From: Luteithermobacter gelatinilyticus
GTDB lineage: Bacteria > Pseudomonadota > Alphaproteobacteria > Sphingomonadales > Emcibacteraceae
NCBI RefSeq assembly: GCF_005849285.1
Contig: NZ_CP040517.1
Location: forward strand, 1,618,501-1,682,500
Direction of reading: 5' to 3'
Length of the DNA: 64,000 nucleotides
The translations under genes and the position numbers were made by a program. Below are positions 1 through 9,615 of the stretch, in pieces. The notes below the pieces were generated by a model that was given only the letters and a program-made list of their open reading frames with translations, searched no databases and had not been told where the DNA came from. The stretch's first letter is position 1, and each line of letters begins with the position of its first letter.

Positions 1-2519
1 CCCCGGCCACGGGCCTGCCCATCGAAAGCCAGACCATCAGCCAGATGGTCGATAAAATCATGGCATTGGAAGAAGGCACCCGCCTGTATCTTCTGGCTCC
101 TATCGTACGCGGGCGTAAGGGAGAGTACCGCAAAGAGTTTGCCGATCTGCTGAAAAAAGGGTTCCAGCGGGTCAAAGTGGACGGAAATTTCTATGAACTT
201 GATGATGTGCCGGACCTGAACAAGAAGCTCAAACATGACATTGAGGTGGTGGTGGACCGGGTTGTGGTGCGCGCCGGGCTTGAGACCCGGCTGGCCGACA
301 GCCTGCAAACCGCGCTGGAACTGGCCGAAGGGCTGGCCATAGCGGAATTCGCCAGCGGTGCGCAACAGGGGGAACGGCTGTTATTTTCCGAAAAATTTGC
401 CTGCCCGGTTTCCGGGTTTACTATTGAGGAAATCGAACCCCGGCTGTTTTCCTTCAACAACCCTTTTGGGGCCTGCCCCACCTGCGACGGGCTGGGCAAG
501 AAACTTTATTTCGATCCCGATCTGGTGGTGCCGGACAAGACCAAAAGCCTGAAACAGGGCGCCCTTGTCCCCTGGTCTAAATCCAGTGCCCCTTATTACA
601 TCCAGACCCTGGAAAGCCTCGCCCGACATTACGGGTTTAAAACCGACACGCCTTGGGAAAAACTGCCACACCAGTTTCAGGACATTATCCTGTATGGCAG
701 TGGAGATGAGGTCATCGAAATGATCTACAGCGATGACCGCAAGAATTATGTGGTGGAAAAACCTTTTGAGGGGGTGATCGGCAATATTGAACGGCGCTGG
801 CGGGAAACCGACAGTAACATGATGCGCGACGAGCTGGGTAAATATCAAAGTGCCGCCACTTGTGAAACCTGTAACGGCTACCGGCTCAAACCGGAAGCGC
901 TGTGTGTCAGAATTAACGACCGGCATATCGGGCAGGTCGCAGAACTTTCAGTGCGGGACAGTTACCTGTGGTTCCGGGAATTGCCCGCAAACTTAAGCGA
1001 AAAACAGAATGAAATCGCCGCGCGCATTCTCAAGGAGATCATTGAACGACTGGGATTTCTGAACAATGTGGGGCTGGAATATCTTAATCTGTCCCGCAGT
1101 TCCGGCACCTTGTCCGGTGGTGAATCGCAGCGCATTCGTCTGGCCTCTCAAATCGGATCGGGGCTCACGGGTGTGCTGTATGTGCTGGATGAGCCGTCCA
1201 TCGGACTGCACCAGCGGGACAATGACCGGCTCTTGGAAACCCTGATGAATTTGCGGGATATGGGCAATACGGTGCTGGTGGTGGAGCATGACGAAGACGC
1301 CATTCGTGCCGCCGATCATGTGATCGACATGGGGCCTGGCGCCGGCGTGCATGGGGGGGAAGTGGTGGCCGAAGGCACGCCGCAGGACATCATGGCCAAT
1401 GCCCACAGCCTCACCGGGCAATATCTCTCCGGCCAACGCATCATTCCGGTTCCCCTTGACCGCCGGCCAGGGCATAAGGCCGGCAATCGGCGTAAGGAAA
1501 TCATTGTGCACGGGGCCACCGGCAACAACCTGAAAAATGTATCCGTGACCTTCCCGCTGGGCACACTGACCTGTGTGACCGGGGTGTCCGGCAGCGGCAA
1601 GTCCACGCTGACCATCGACACGCTGTACAAGGCTGTGGCCCGCAAGCTGAACAACAGCCGCGACCTGCCGGCGCCCCATGAGGATATCAGCGGCCTGGAA
1701 TATATCGACAAGGTGGTGGACATCGACCAGTCCCCGATTGGCCGCACACCGCGTTCCAACCCGGCCACCTATACCGGCGCCTTCACCCCGATCCGCGACT
1801 GGTTTGCAGGGTTGCCTGAATCCCAGGCCCGGGGCTACAAGCCGGGGCGCTTTTCCTTTAATGTCAAAGGCGGGCGCTGCGAAGCCTGCCAGGGCGACGG
1901 GGTGATCAAGATTGAGATGCATTTCCTGCCCGATGTGTATGTGCAATGTGATGTGTGCAAAGGCAAGCGCTATAACCGTGAGACCCTGGAAATCACCTAT
2001 AAAGGTAAATCCATTGCCGACATCTTGGAAATGACCGTAGAAGATGGCGTGGAGTTTTTCGCCGCGGTACCCGCCATCCGGGACAAGCTGAAAATGCTGG
2101 AAAAAGTGGGGCTCAGCTATATCCAGATCGGTCAGGCGGCCACCACCCTGTCGGGTGGCGAGGCGCAACGGGTGAAACTTTCCAAGGAACTCTCGAAACG
2201 GTCTACCGGACGCACCCTTTATATCCTGGACGAACCCACGACGGGGTTACATTTCGAGGATGTGCGCAAGCTGATGGAGGTGCTGCAACATCTGGTGGAC
2301 CAGGGCAATACGGTGATTATCATCGAACATAATCTGGAGGTCATCAAACTGGCCGACTGGATCATTGACCTTGGCCCCGAAGGCGGCGACGGTGGCGGCG
2401 AGATTATCGCTGAAGGCACCCCGGAAGACATTGCCTGTAATGAAAAAAGTTATACCGGACGGTATCTGAAACCACTGTTGTACAATCAGGGATCCAGGCA
2501 GCCTGCCTCTTGGGGATAA
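1..2519 (+). CDS. uvrA: UvrA, excinuclease ABC subunit A (5' end outside window)
   Basis: DNA damage recognition ATPase of the UvrABC nucleotide excision repair system. The reading frame is already open at the window edge (from base 3), so about 110 N-terminal residues, including the first Walker A motif, are missing. The visible 839 residues hold the zinc-finger pair CPVSGF / CPTCDGLG, the first ABC signature [13 protein letters not shown] with Walker [15 protein letters not shown], the second Walker [10 protein letters not shown], the second zinc finger CEACQGDG / CDVCKGKRY, and the second signature [15 protein letters not shown] with [14 protein letters not shown]. It ends normally at TAA (2517-2519). 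The family is about 940-960 residues, so the visible part is the expected size. No other gene follows within 660 bp, so it probably ends its transcription unit. Confidence 0.98.
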   Translation, partial: PATGLPIESQTISQMVDKIMALEEGTRLYLLAPIVRGRKGEYRKEFADLLKKGFQRVKVDGNFYELDDVPDLNKKLKHDIEVVVDRVVVRAGLETRLADSLQTALELAEGLAIAEFASGAQQGERLLFSEKFACPVSGFTIEEIEPRLFSFNNPFGACPTCDGLGKKLYFDPDLVVPDKTKSLKQGALVPWSKSSAPYYIQTLESLARHYGFKTDTPWEKLPHQFQDIILYGSGDEVIEMIYSDDRKNYVVEKPFEGVIGNIERRWRETDSNMMRDELGKYQSAATCETCNGYRLKPEALCVRINDRHIGQVAELSVRDSYLWFRELPANLSEKQNEIAARILKEIIERLGFLNNVGLEYLNLSRSSGTLSGGESQRIRLASQIGSGLTGVLYVLDEPSIGLHQRDNDRLLETLMNLRDMGNTVLVVEHDEDAIRAADHVIDMGPGAGVHGGEVVAEGTPQDIMANAHSLTGQYLSGQRIIPVPLDRRPGHKAGNRRKEIIVHGATGNNLKNVSVTFPLGTLTCVTGVSGSGKSTLTIDTLYKAVARKLNNSRDLPAPHEDISGLEYIDKVVDIDQSPIGRTPRSNPATYTGAFTPIRDWFAGLPESQARGYKPGRFSFNVKGGRCEACQGDGVIKIEMHFLPDVYVQCDVCKGKRYNRETLEITYKGKSIADILEMTVEDGVEFFAAVPAIRDKLKMLEKVGLSYIQIGQAATTLSGGEAQRVKLSKELSKRSTGRTLYILDEPTTGLHFEDVRKLMEVLQHLVDQGNTVIIIEHNLEVIKLADWIIDLGPEGGDGGGEIIAEGTPEDIACNEKSYTGRYLKPLLYNQGSRQPASWG

Positions 2520-2693
2520 GGTGTGGAAAGCTGATCCGCCAATCCAGGCGCAAGGATAAAATTGGCCGGGAAGCTTCGCGTTACATCACCATGTGGATGA
2601 CTTTGTCGCGATCACGTCTCGCAGTGACGGCGTAGAGGGAAACGTTATCACGACCTCCCATGGCCCCATTCCGCCCAGGAGCCGTTTAAAAAA

Positions 2694-2722
2694 CCTCTCC
2701 CAAAACTGGGGAGGACGTTTTA
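2694..2722 (+). terminator. Possible rho-independent terminator after uvrA
   Basis: CCTCTCC (2694-2700) can pair with GGGGAGG (2708-2714), with one G-U wobble, and is followed by ACGTTTTATTTA. It lies about 175 nt after the uvrA stop. The U-tract is interrupted, so the call is weak. Confidence 0.3.
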
Positions 2723-2813
2723 TTTATGGACTGGATTGCCGCCTTCGCTGCAATGACGGAGAAAAGCGGCAAGAACGCAGGAGAAGCGGAGGGAAAATCC
2801 AGAAAGCTATTTT

Positions 2814-2856
2814 TAATAATAATTATCATTTACATTCTTAAAAAAGACTGTATAAC
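2814..2856 (+). promoter_or_regulatory. Fur-like box abutting a sigma-70-type promoter
   Basis: TAATAATAATTATCA (2814-2828) differs from the 7-1-7 Fur consensus TGATAATNATTATCA at one position. It directly abuts a -35-like TTTACA (2829-2834), followed after 16 nt by a -10-like TATAAC (2851-2856). This geometry is typical of an iron-repressed promoter. The predicted start is near 2863, about 320 nt before the next coding start, just where the structured stretch begins. The motif match is read directly; regulation by Fur or a relative (Mur, Irr) is inferred. Confidence 0.45.
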
Positions 2857-2862
2857 TGTCAT

Positions 2863-3050
2863 TGCTGAATCAGAAACGGGCGATGATCCCCGATATAGCC
2901 GGAATCATCGTCGTGGTGGGCGGCTCTTTTTTTGGTCTTTTTGGGGCCGCCCGCTTTCTGATTTAGCCTACATACCCTGATCAATACCCTGCTGCCTGGC
3001 ATGTCCTATCCACCCATCCAAAACCTCCCGCATGCCAGGCAGATCCCCTT
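2863..3050 (+). ncRNA. Candidate structured small RNA or long leader (unrecognised)
   Basis: If the promoter at 2829-2856 is used, the transcript would start near 2863 and fold at once: an outer stem AATCAGAAACGGGCG (2868-2882) with 2948-2963, enclosing two hairpins (2881-2910 and 2918-2952), which gives a three-way-junction-like shape. The alternatives compete at a few shared bases. It is followed by a perfect 12-bp stem CTGCCTGGCATG (2992-3003) with 3031-3042, then ATCCCCTTTTATTTG, which could be a weak terminator. I recognise no known RNA family. It could instead be the 5' leader of the mscS-like gene or a mobile repeat. hfq is present at 31.4 kb, so an Hfq-dependent RNA is conceivable. 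Confidence 0.3.
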
Positions 3051-3181
3051 TTATTTGTAACTACCTGTATTTTCTGGAAAATTGACCGCGATCGCTATTG
3101 CTTTTGAGCCGGGCTGCGCGGATAATATGCCAAAATGCTAAAGAATATCAGTCACACGCGAAATCCGTGAAAGGACCCGAG

Positions 3182-4030
3182 ATGGAAGAGCAAGCAAAAG
3201 AGTATATGGACATCGTCATGGCATTGATTGCCACGCATGGCCTGAATATTATTGGCGCCGTGCTGATCCTGATCATCGGCTGGATGCTGGCGGGATGGGG
3301 CAAGAAATACACCCGAAAGCTGCTCTCTCGAAGCGAAAAGATTGACATAACACTGGTTTCCTTTTTTGCCAGTCTGGTGCGTTACGTAATCCTTATTTTC
3401 ACGGTTCTGGCGGTTCTTGACCAGTTTGGAGTGGAAACCACCAGCCTTATTGCCATCCTCGGCGCCGCCTCCCTGGCCATTGGTCTGGCCCTGCAAGGTA
3501 CACTCAGCAACGTGGCCGCCGGTGTCATGCTGTTGATTTTTCGCCCCTTCCGGATCGGTGATTATGTAGAGGCCGGCGGCATTGCCGGAACAATCAAGGA
3601 TCTTGGCTTGTTTTTTACGGAAATGGCCACACCGGACAATGTCCAGTTGATCGTACCCAACAGCTCCATCTGGGGGGCATCCATCAAAAATTATTCCTAT
3701 CATGAAACCCGCCGGGTGGATTTGCTGATCGGCATCAGCTACGGCGACAACATGGACGAAGCCATGGCGGCCATCGGCGAAGTCATTGACGCCGAAAGCC
3801 GGGTATTGAAAGATCCTGAACCGCAACTGTTTGTGGGGGAACTGGCCGATAGCTCCGTAAATATTATTGTGCGGGTCTGGGTCAAGAATGCCGATTACTG
3901 GCCCACAAAATTTGCCCTTACCAAAAACATCAAACACAAGCTGGACGAAAAAAGCATCAGCATTCCCTTCCCGCAACGCGACCTTCATATTATCAGTATG
4001 CCGGAAAAAACCTCACTTTCTGCTGAATAA
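3182..4030 (+). CDS. MscS-family small-conductance mechanosensitive channel
   Basis: Inner-membrane channel that opens under membrane tension to release solutes during hypo-osmotic shock. The protein has 282 residues, close to E. coli MscS (286). TM1 is near residues 20-40, TM2 near 60-80, and the pore helix TM3 contains the Gly/Ala-rich run LAIGLALQGTLSNVAAGVML followed by FRPFRIGDYV, the family signature. The cytoplasmic beta and alpha/beta domains follow (VPNSSIWGASIKNYS). I chose ATG 3182 because GAAAGGA (3169-3175) lies 6 nt upstream; the frame stays open further upstream but without a ribosome site. It stands alone between two long intergenic regions. Confidence 0.93.
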   Translation: MEEQAKEYMDIVMALIATHGLNIIGAVLILIIGWMLAGWGKKYTRKLLSRSEKIDITLVSFFASLVRYVILIFTVLAVLDQFGVETTSLIAILGAASLAIGLALQGTLSNVAAGVMLLIFRPFRIGDYVEAGGIAGTIKDLGLFFTEMATPDNVQLIVPNSSIWGASIKNYSYHETRRVDLLIGISYGDNMDEAMAAIGEVIDAESRVLKDPEPQLFVGELADSSVNIIVRVWVKNADYWPTKFALTKNIKHKLDEKSISIPFPQRDLHIISMPEKTSLSAE

Positions 4031-4159
4031 AATATTCGTCGACAAAGCTATACGGTTCATCGCAAACCGCTTTTGTTTGTTCTCTCCCCTGTTACCCTGA
4101 ACTCTCAGGAATATCATTCGTATATTCGAAGAAGATAATTGAGGGTACGGAGGAGAGAG

Positions 4160-7100
4160 ATGAATTGGACAGCAAAAAGTCTCAAAAATCCAGCCGTTGT
4201 CGCGGTGATCGTGGCGATGGTTTTGCTGTTTGGTGGTTACAGCATCTCCCGTCTGCCCGTACAGTTATTCCCCAATATTGAAAACCCGCGGGTGAGCATC
4301 TTCACCCCCTGGCGTGCCGCTTCGCCTTCCGAAGTGGAATCGGAAATTACTGAACCCCTGGAAGAGGTTTTGCAGGGCATTCCTGGCCTGAAGGAAATAA
4401 ATGTCTATTCCAATCAGGGCGGCGCCTGGACCAATCTGGAATTTTCCATTACCACCAATATGGACCGGGCCCTGCTGGAAGTTATCAGCCGCCTGAATCG
4501 CCTGCCTCCCCTGCCCTTGGATGCGGACCAGCCGATACTAGGGGCCGGAGGCGATAATGCCGGAGAAACCCTGATTTATTATTTCTTGCAGGTTTTGCCG
4601 GATAATCCGCGGCCGGTAGAAGAATATATGCAGTTTGCCAGGGACCGCCTGATCCCCCTGTTTGAAGCCATTCCCGGTGTCGCGCAGGTGGATAACCAGA
4701 CCAACATGCCCGAAGAGGAAGTGCAGATCGTCTTTGATCCCTTCCGCGCTGCTCAGCTCGGCATCAAAATTCCCGACGTCGCGGCCCTCGCCGGGCAGGC
4801 CCGGGATGTCTCCGGCGGTTTTATTGAAAATGGCCGACGGCGTTATACGCTGCGCTTTAATGGCCGATATACGCCGGACTATCTGGGCGACCTGATCCTA
4901 GAATGGCGGGACGGCACCCCCATTCGTCTTGGCGATATCGCTGATATCCGCGTTGATCGTCCCAAACGCACGGATGTGGGCATTCAGAACGGTAACCCGG
5001 CCCTTTCCCTGCGTATTGTCAAGGAAAACGGCGCCAATGTGTTGGCCACCATTGAGAAGGTTAACGCCCTCGCTGATCAACTCAATGAAGGCATGCTGAA
5101 AGACAACGGCCTGATTATGCAGAAATCGTTCGATCCGTCTGTCTTTATCAAGCGTGCCATTGGCCTGCTCAGCAGCAATCTGGTGATCGGTGTGGCCTTC
5201 GCGGTGGGTATCTTGTGGTGGTTTTTGCGTCAGACCCGCGCCACCTTCATCATCGCCACCACCATACCGATCTGCCTATTGGCGACATTTATTGTCTTGC
5301 AGCTTACCGGGCGGAGCCTGAATGTGATTTCGCTGGCCGGCCTCGCCTTCGCCACGGGCATGGTGCTGGATGCGGCCATTGTGGTTATGGAGAATATCTG
5401 TCGGCTCCGGGAAAAGGGGCTGAAGGATACCGACGCCTGTCAGGTCGGCACCCAACAGGTCTGGGGCGCACTTCTGGCCTCCACCGCAACAACCGTCGCC
5501 ATCTTCCTGCCGGTCATGTTCCTGGAGGATGTGGAAGGGCAACTGTTTGCCGATCTGGCCCTGACCATCGCCATTGCGGTGAGCCTGTCGCTGGTGGTGG
5601 CCGTGACGGTGCTGCCGGTCGCCAATAAACACTTTATGAAGGGAAAACTGCCCCGCGACAAAAATGCCCATCTGTGGCGGCGCATGGCGGCTGGAATCAT
5701 GAAGCTAACCAACAGCCCCATGAAAAAGGCCGGCTGGATCAGCGGCCTGATCAGCGTCTCCGTGATCGGCTCTTACCTTCTGTTTCCCAAAATGGATTAC
5801 TTGCCGCCGGTCAAGCGTGATGCTGTGGATGTTTTCCTGCGCCTGCCGGCGGGCATGTCTTCGGATGTCCTGAAAGACGAAATCACCCAGACCCTGATCA
5901 AACGTCTGGATCCTTATATGAAAGGCGAAAAACAGCCTGCCCTGCGCAACTACTACATTCTGACCTGGAATAACGGTAATGGCGGCACCATTGGAATCCG
6001 GGCCAAGGATCAGGGCAGGGTCAAGGAACTGGAAAAAATCGTTCGTGAAGAAATTGTTGCTGGCCTTCCCGACGTTCAGGCCTTTGCCGCCCAAGGCAAC
6101 CTGTTTGGCGGCTTTGGGGGCCAGGGAAGCATCAGCATACATATCCAGTCCTCCGTAGGGACGGCATTGGCACGGGCTACTGAGAAGGTCACACAGCTTC
6201 TTCAGGAGGCCCTGCCTGCTGCCCAGATCAACCCCCAGCAGAGCCCCGAACAATCCCAGCCCGAACTGAAAATCACCCCCATAGACCGCCGTATTCTGGA
6301 AGCCGGCTGGACCCGCAACGACATGGGCCGGATTGTCCAAACGCTCGGCAGTGGGCTTTATGTAGGGGAATATTTTGATGGTGAAAAACGCCTCAACATC
6401 ATCCTCAAATCCGAAGAAAACAGAAGTCCCGAGGAACTCGCCGCCATCCCGCTGGCAACCCCGTCCGGCGGCATCATGCAGCTTGGCGAACTGGTCCGTC
6501 TGGAAGAAACCGTAGGCCCGCAGTTTATCAAACGCACCAACGGTCGGCGCACCATGACTATTGATGTGGTACCGGCACCCGGCATGGCACTTCAGGAAGC
6601 TCTGGAAATCATCCAGCAGGAAGTGGAGCCCGAAGCCCTGGAAATCCTTGGAAATGAAGGGAGTATCCTTTATGGCGGCAGCGCCAATGGCCTCAAAAAT
6701 GCCATCAAAAATCTTGGCAGCAATTTCCTGCTGGCCTTCGGTCTTTTGTTTATGTTGCTGGCCGCCCTGTTCCGTTCGCTCAAAGATGCGGCACTGGTGG
6801 TGATTTCCATTCCGCTTGCTACGGTCGGGGGCATTGCCGCCATCCGGCTTCTGAATCTGATCACGTTCCAGCCGCTTGATCTTTTGACCATGATTGGTTT
6901 TATCATTCTGCTGGGCCTGGTGGTGAACAACGCCATCTTGCTGGTGGTCCAGACCCGCAAGGCCGAAACCGAAGGATACGAACGGCATGAAGCCGTGCAA
7001 CAGGCACTGGAACTCAGACTGCGGCCCATATTCATGAGCACGCTGACCAGTATCGTTGGCATGTTGCCCCTTCTGATTTTCCCCGGTGAAGGCAGCGCCA

Positions 7101-7276
7101 TCTATCGCGGCCTGGCAGCGTCCATTGTGGGCGGCATGGCGGTGAGCACAGTCTTTACCCTGCTGTTGATGCCGAGCCTGTTGCAACTGGGCCGCAAGAC
7201 CCATCGCCCGCATCTGGTGGTTAGCAACCGCCCGACATCCCCCGAAGACAAGAAGTTGATAGGAGTAGGAGAATGA
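4160..7276 (+). CDS. RND-family efflux transporter permease subunit
   Basis: Inner-membrane proton-driven pump, 1038 residues, the usual RND size (about 1030-1050). It has the duplicated layout: TM1 near residue 15, a large periplasmic loop (about 35-330), a helix block with ISLAGLAFATGMVLDAAIVV, a second periplasmic loop (about 560-850), and a last helix block with TMIGFIILLGLVVNNAIL. The proton-relay region shows one Asp (LDAAIVV), where AcrB-type pumps have two adjacent Asp. I chose ATG 4160 because GGAGGAG (4149-4155) is ideally placed; a TTG at 4139 lies upstream of that site. The stop overlaps the next start (ATGA, 7273-7276), so it is co-translated with its adaptor. No outer-membrane channel gene is nearby. 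The substrate cannot be told. Confidence 0.95.
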   Translation: MNWTAKSLKNPAVVAVIVAMVLLFGGYSISRLPVQLFPNIENPRVSIFTPWRAASPSEVESEITEPLEEVLQGIPGLKEINVYSNQGGAWTNLEFSITTNMDRALLEVISRLNRLPPLPLDADQPILGAGGDNAGETLIYYFLQVLPDNPRPVEEYMQFARDRLIPLFEAIPGVAQVDNQTNMPEEEVQIVFDPFRAAQLGIKIPDVAALAGQARDVSGGFIENGRRRYTLRFNGRYTPDYLGDLILEWRDGTPIRLGDIADIRVDRPKRTDVGIQNGNPALSLRIVKENGANVLATIEKVNALADQLNEGMLKDNGLIMQKSFDPSVFIKRAIGLLSSNLVIGVAFAVGILWWFLRQTRATFIIATTIPICLLATFIVLQLTGRSLNVISLAGLAFATGMVLDAAIVVMENICRLREKGLKDTDACQVGTQQVWGALLASTATTVAIFLPVMFLEDVEGQLFADLALTIAIAVSLSLVVAVTVLPVANKHFMKGKLPRDKNAHLWRRMAAGIMKLTNSPMKKAGWISGLISVSVIGSYLLFPKMDYLPPVKRDAVDVFLRLPAGMSSDVLKDEITQTLIKRLDPYMKGEKQPALRNYYILTWNNGNGGTIGIRAKDQGRVKELEKIVREEIVAGLPDVQAFAAQGNLFGGFGGQGSISIHIQSSVGTALARATEKVTQLLQEALPAAQINPQQSPEQSQPELKITPIDRRILEAGWTRNDMGRIVQTLGSGLYVGEYFDGEKRLNIILKSEENRSPEELAAIPLATPSGGIMQLGELVRLEETVGPQFIKRTNGRRTMTIDVVPAPGMALQEALEIIQQEVEPEALEILGNEGSILYGGSANGLKNAIKNLGSNFLLAFGLLFMLLAALFRSLKDAALVVISIPLATVGGIAAIRLLNLITFQPLDLLTMIGFIILLGLVVNNAILLVVQTRKAETEGYERHEAVQQALELRLRPIFMSTLTSIVGMLPLLIFPGEGSAIYRGLAASIVGGMAVSTVFTLLLMPSLLQLGRKTHRPHLVVSNRPTSPEDKKLIGVGE

Positions 7277-8403
7277 CACGCGCTCTCCGCATGGACCGGA
7301 TTTCCCAGAAGAGTTTTTTAGCGCTCTCTTTGTTGACCTTTTCCCTGGCCGCGGTCCTGCTGTCGCAACAAATGGCGAAAGCGCAAAATATGCCTAAACC
7401 CAAAGTTCTGGTGGGGAAAGTGGTCAACACCCTGATGGCGCCGACCCTGAATGTTCCCGGCAGTGTTGTCAGTCTGCATGACAGCCGCCTTGCCGCAGAA
7501 ACCTCCGCCACAGCGGATTGGATCGCCGAAGTGGGCACACAGGTTAAAAAGGGTGATCCCGTGGCGCGCCTCAATCAACGTCTTCTCAAGCTAGACCTGG
7601 CCAGTAACGACGCCGACATCAAGCGCATCGAAGCCCAACTGGACTACCGCCGCAAGGAACTGGGCCGTCTGCAAAAACTGCTGAAAGGCAAAAGCATCCC
7701 GGAAAGCCGCTATGATGCGGCCTTTGCGGAATATGCGGTGCTGGAACAGGAACTGGCCCAGGCCCGGACAAGACGGGATCGTACCCGTTACCTGCTGGAC
7801 AAATCCGTGATCCGGGCCCCTGCCAATGGCTGGGTTGTAGAGCGTTTTATTTCTGTTGGCGAATATGTCTCAGCCGGGGAAGAAGTGGTGCGCTTTGTGG
7901 ACACCGAAGAAAAGGAAATCAGCGCCCAAGCCCCGCTCAACCTGTTGCCGTTTCTTCAGGAAGGCATGACTGTGCGCGTATCTGACGGGGACAATACCAT
8001 ACCCAGCCGGATCCGCACCATCATTCCTGTGGGAGACGACGTCAGCCGCATGGTCGAAATCCGCCTGGAAGTCCCGCAAAATACCCATGAGAACAAAATC
8101 CAGCAAAACAGGTCATGGGTCGTCGGGACAGCCCTCAGGGTCAACCTGCCCCGCAGCGCCCCCAAACAGGTAACCGCCATTCCCCGGGATGCCCTGATCA
8201 TTCGCGCCGGGCGAAATTATGTGGTGCGGATCAACGAGGCGGGTCAGTCGGAAAATATTCCCGTGGTGCCCGGCATCGCCGAGGGCGACCTGATTGAAGT
8301 CACCGGCCGTCTGAAATCCGGGGACCGGGTAGTGGTGCGTGGCGGGGAAACATTGCGCCCCGGTCAGGAAGTGGATATCATGACCAACGCGGCGGCCCTG
8401 TAA
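7273..8403 (+). CDS. RND efflux periplasmic adaptor (HlyD/MFP family)
   Basis: Periplasmic adaptor that links the RND permease to an outer-membrane channel. The 376 residues start with a hydrophobic export segment (about 14-37, cleavage possible after AKAQ). A half-lipoyl segment (AETSATADWIAEVGTQVKKGDPV), an alpha-hairpin of about 60 residues (ADIKRIEAQLDYRRKELGRL onward), the second lipoyl half (VIRAPANGWVVERFISVGEYV), a beta-barrel and a membrane-proximal domain follow in the canonical order. It overlaps the permease gene by 4 bp. The stop codon is the first three bases of a tandem repeat. The order permease-then-adaptor is the reverse of acrAB. Confidence 0.93.
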   Translation: MTRALRMDRISQKSFLALSLLTFSLAAVLLSQQMAKAQNMPKPKVLVGKVVNTLMAPTLNVPGSVVSLHDSRLAAETSATADWIAEVGTQVKKGDPVARLNQRLLKLDLASNDADIKRIEAQLDYRRKELGRLQKLLKGKSIPESRYDAAFAEYAVLEQELAQARTRRDRTRYLLDKSVIRAPANGWVVERFISVGEYVSAGEEVVRFVDTEEKEISAQAPLNLLPFLQEGMTVRVSDGDNTIPSRIRTIIPVGDDVSRMVEIRLEVPQNTHENKIQQNRSWVVGTALRVNLPRSAPKQVTAIPRDALIIRAGRNYVVRINEAGQSENIPVVPGIAEGDLIEVTGRLKSGDRVVVRGGETLRPGQEVDIMTNAAAL

Positions 8404-8433
8404 CCCGGAAGTAACCCGGAAGTAACCCGGAGG
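8401..8433 (+). repeat. Three tandem 11-bp repeats starting at a stop codon
   Basis: TAACCCGGAAG occurs at 8401-8411 and 8412-8422, with TAACCCGGAGG at 8423-8433. The first TAA is the stop codon of the adaptor gene. The period equals about one helical turn, so the array could be a binding site for the downstream regulator pair, or simply a replication-slippage product; nothing in the sequence decides. Confidence 0.9.
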
Positions 8434-8472
8434 CCCGACCCGCTGGATAACCATAAAAACAACATCCTGAAG

Positions 8473-9615
8473 ATGAACAGACTTGAGGACCGGCAACTAA
8501 ACCCGAGGAATGGCGTGAAACAGAAACTGGAAGGCATCATCCGCTATAAAGAACGCCTATTCTGGACATTGCAGATTCTGGGCTGGATGGCCTTTTGTGC
8601 CGTGCGCACGCTGAACGGATATGCTCATGGCAAAGCCCCTGAATATTTTTACGCCGCCCTGTTCGGTACCCTGGGCGGGTTCCTCATCACGCTGGGACTA
8701 CGCTATATCTATCAGAAACTGCGCGCCATCTCCCCACCGCCGCTGACCATGCTGTTGTCCGTAGGAACGGCAGTGGTAATCGGCTCGCTGATTTTTTCCA
8801 CTGTCGAGGTCTGGACCTATGTGCAGACCTATGCCCCGGACTGGAACCCGCGGGGGTGGGAATTCCTTAGCAATGTATTATTTGACTTTTTTGTGCTTCT
8901 GACCTGGAGCGGCCTGTATTTTATCATTAATTACCAGTTTCTGTTTCAGGAACAGCGCGCCCAGTATCTCAAAGCCATTTCCCAGGCACATCAGGCGCAA
9001 CTCAAAATGCTGCGCTATCAACTTAATCCGCACTTTCTGTTCAATACGCTTAACGCCATCTCCACCCTTGTTCTGGACAAGAAGATCAAGGATGCCAATC
9101 ATATGCTGTCCAAGCTAAGTGCCTTTTTGCGCTTCAGCCTGGTCAGCCAGCCCATGCAGAAAATGACCCTGGATGAAGAATTGTATGCTCTGTGGCTGTA
9201 TCTGGATATTGAAAAGGTGCGATTTCAGGATCGCCTGGAACTTCAATGTGATGTGGATGAGCGGGCCAAGCAGGCCCTGATCCCCAGCCTTCTGTTGCAG
9301 CCCCTGGTGGAAAACGCCATTAAATACGCCATCGCGCCCCTGGAAAAAGGCGGCACCATCACCCTGGAGGCCCGTATCCGTAATAACCGGTTGGTGATTA
9401 TTTTGAGCGACAATGGCCCCGGCCTCCATCCCGATAAAAAAGTGCCTCAAACGTCCAGCGGGGTGGGCCTCGCCAACACCAAGGAACGGCTGGAACAACT
9501 TTATCATGATGATCATGAGTTTCGAGTGGAGGACAATGAACCCACAGGGGTCAAAATTACCATTAACATTCCTTATGAAGTCAAAAAAGAAAGCCTTCCA
9601 GAGGTCGCAGAATGA
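8473..9615 (+). CDS. LytS/AlgZ-type sensor histidine kinase (His_kinase domain)
   Basis: Membrane sensor kinase of the LytS/YehU class, 380 residues. Four hydrophobic segments lie near residues 28-47, 57-77, 93-113 and 132-155. The His_kinase domain carries LNPHFLFNTLNAIS, whose His is the expected phosphorylation site, then an N-box LLLQPLVENAIKYAI and G-box DNGPGL / GVGLANTKERL. The stop overlaps the start of the response regulator (ATGA, 9612-9615). It lies 69 bp after the RND adaptor on the same strand, so regulation of, or co-expression with, the pump is plausible. The start ATG 8473 has only a weak ribosome site; later starts are possible. Confidence 0.92.
   Translation: MNRLEDRQLNPRNGVKQKLEGIIRYKERLFWTLQILGWMAFCAVRTLNGYAHGKAPEYFYAALFGTLGGFLITLGLRYIYQKLRAISPPPLTMLLSVGTAVVIGSLIFSTVEVWTYVQTYAPDWNPRGWEFLSNVLFDFFVLLTWSGLYFIINYQFLFQEQRAQYLKAISQAHQAQLKMLRYQLNPHFLFNTLNAISTLVLDKKIKDANHMLSKLSAFLRFSLVSQPMQKMTLDEELYALWLYLDIEKVRFQDRLELQCDVDERAKQALIPSLLLQPLVENAIKYAIAPLEKGGTITLEARIRNNRLVIILSDNGPGLHPDKKVPQTSSGVGLANTKERLEQLYHDDHEFRVEDNEPTGVKITINIPYEVKKESLPEVAE

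Larger units (their letters stand above)
2520..3181. other. Intergenic region with degenerate repeats and strong secondary structure
   Basis: This 662-bp gap between uvrA and the mscS-like gene has no convincing gene; short open frames here have no family resemblance, and the N-terminal part of one (DWIAAFAAMTE) is the translation of a repeat-like stretch at about 2728-2760 with a GGATTGCCGC and CAATGACGG pair, a type of dispersed bacterial repeat. A possible uvrA terminator lies at 2694-2722. From about 2814 to 3042 the sequence changes character: an AT-rich promoter with a Fur-like box, then nested inverted repeats (2868-2882 with 2948-2963; 2881-2887 with 2904-2910; 2918-2924 with 2946-2952), then a perfect 12-bp inverted repeat (2992-3003 with 3031-3042). 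Confidence 0.6.

Noticed and set aside
2593-2980. Two short plus-strand frames between uvrA and the mscS-like gene
   Set aside because: They overlap repeat-like sequence and the structured stretch, have no ribosome sites and no family features.
4109-4127. Operator upstream of the RND permease gene
   Set aside because: GAATAT and ATATTC give only 6-bp arms in AT-rich DNA, which is expected by chance.
5705-7279. Long open frame (524 codons) on the minus strand inside the RND permease gene
   Set aside because: It is a shadow of the plus-strand gene, rich in His and Gln, with no domain resemblance. Similar long antisense frames at 993-2168, 23211-24422, 34915-35826, 45634-46710, 48033-49058 and 52867-54000 were rejected for the same reason.
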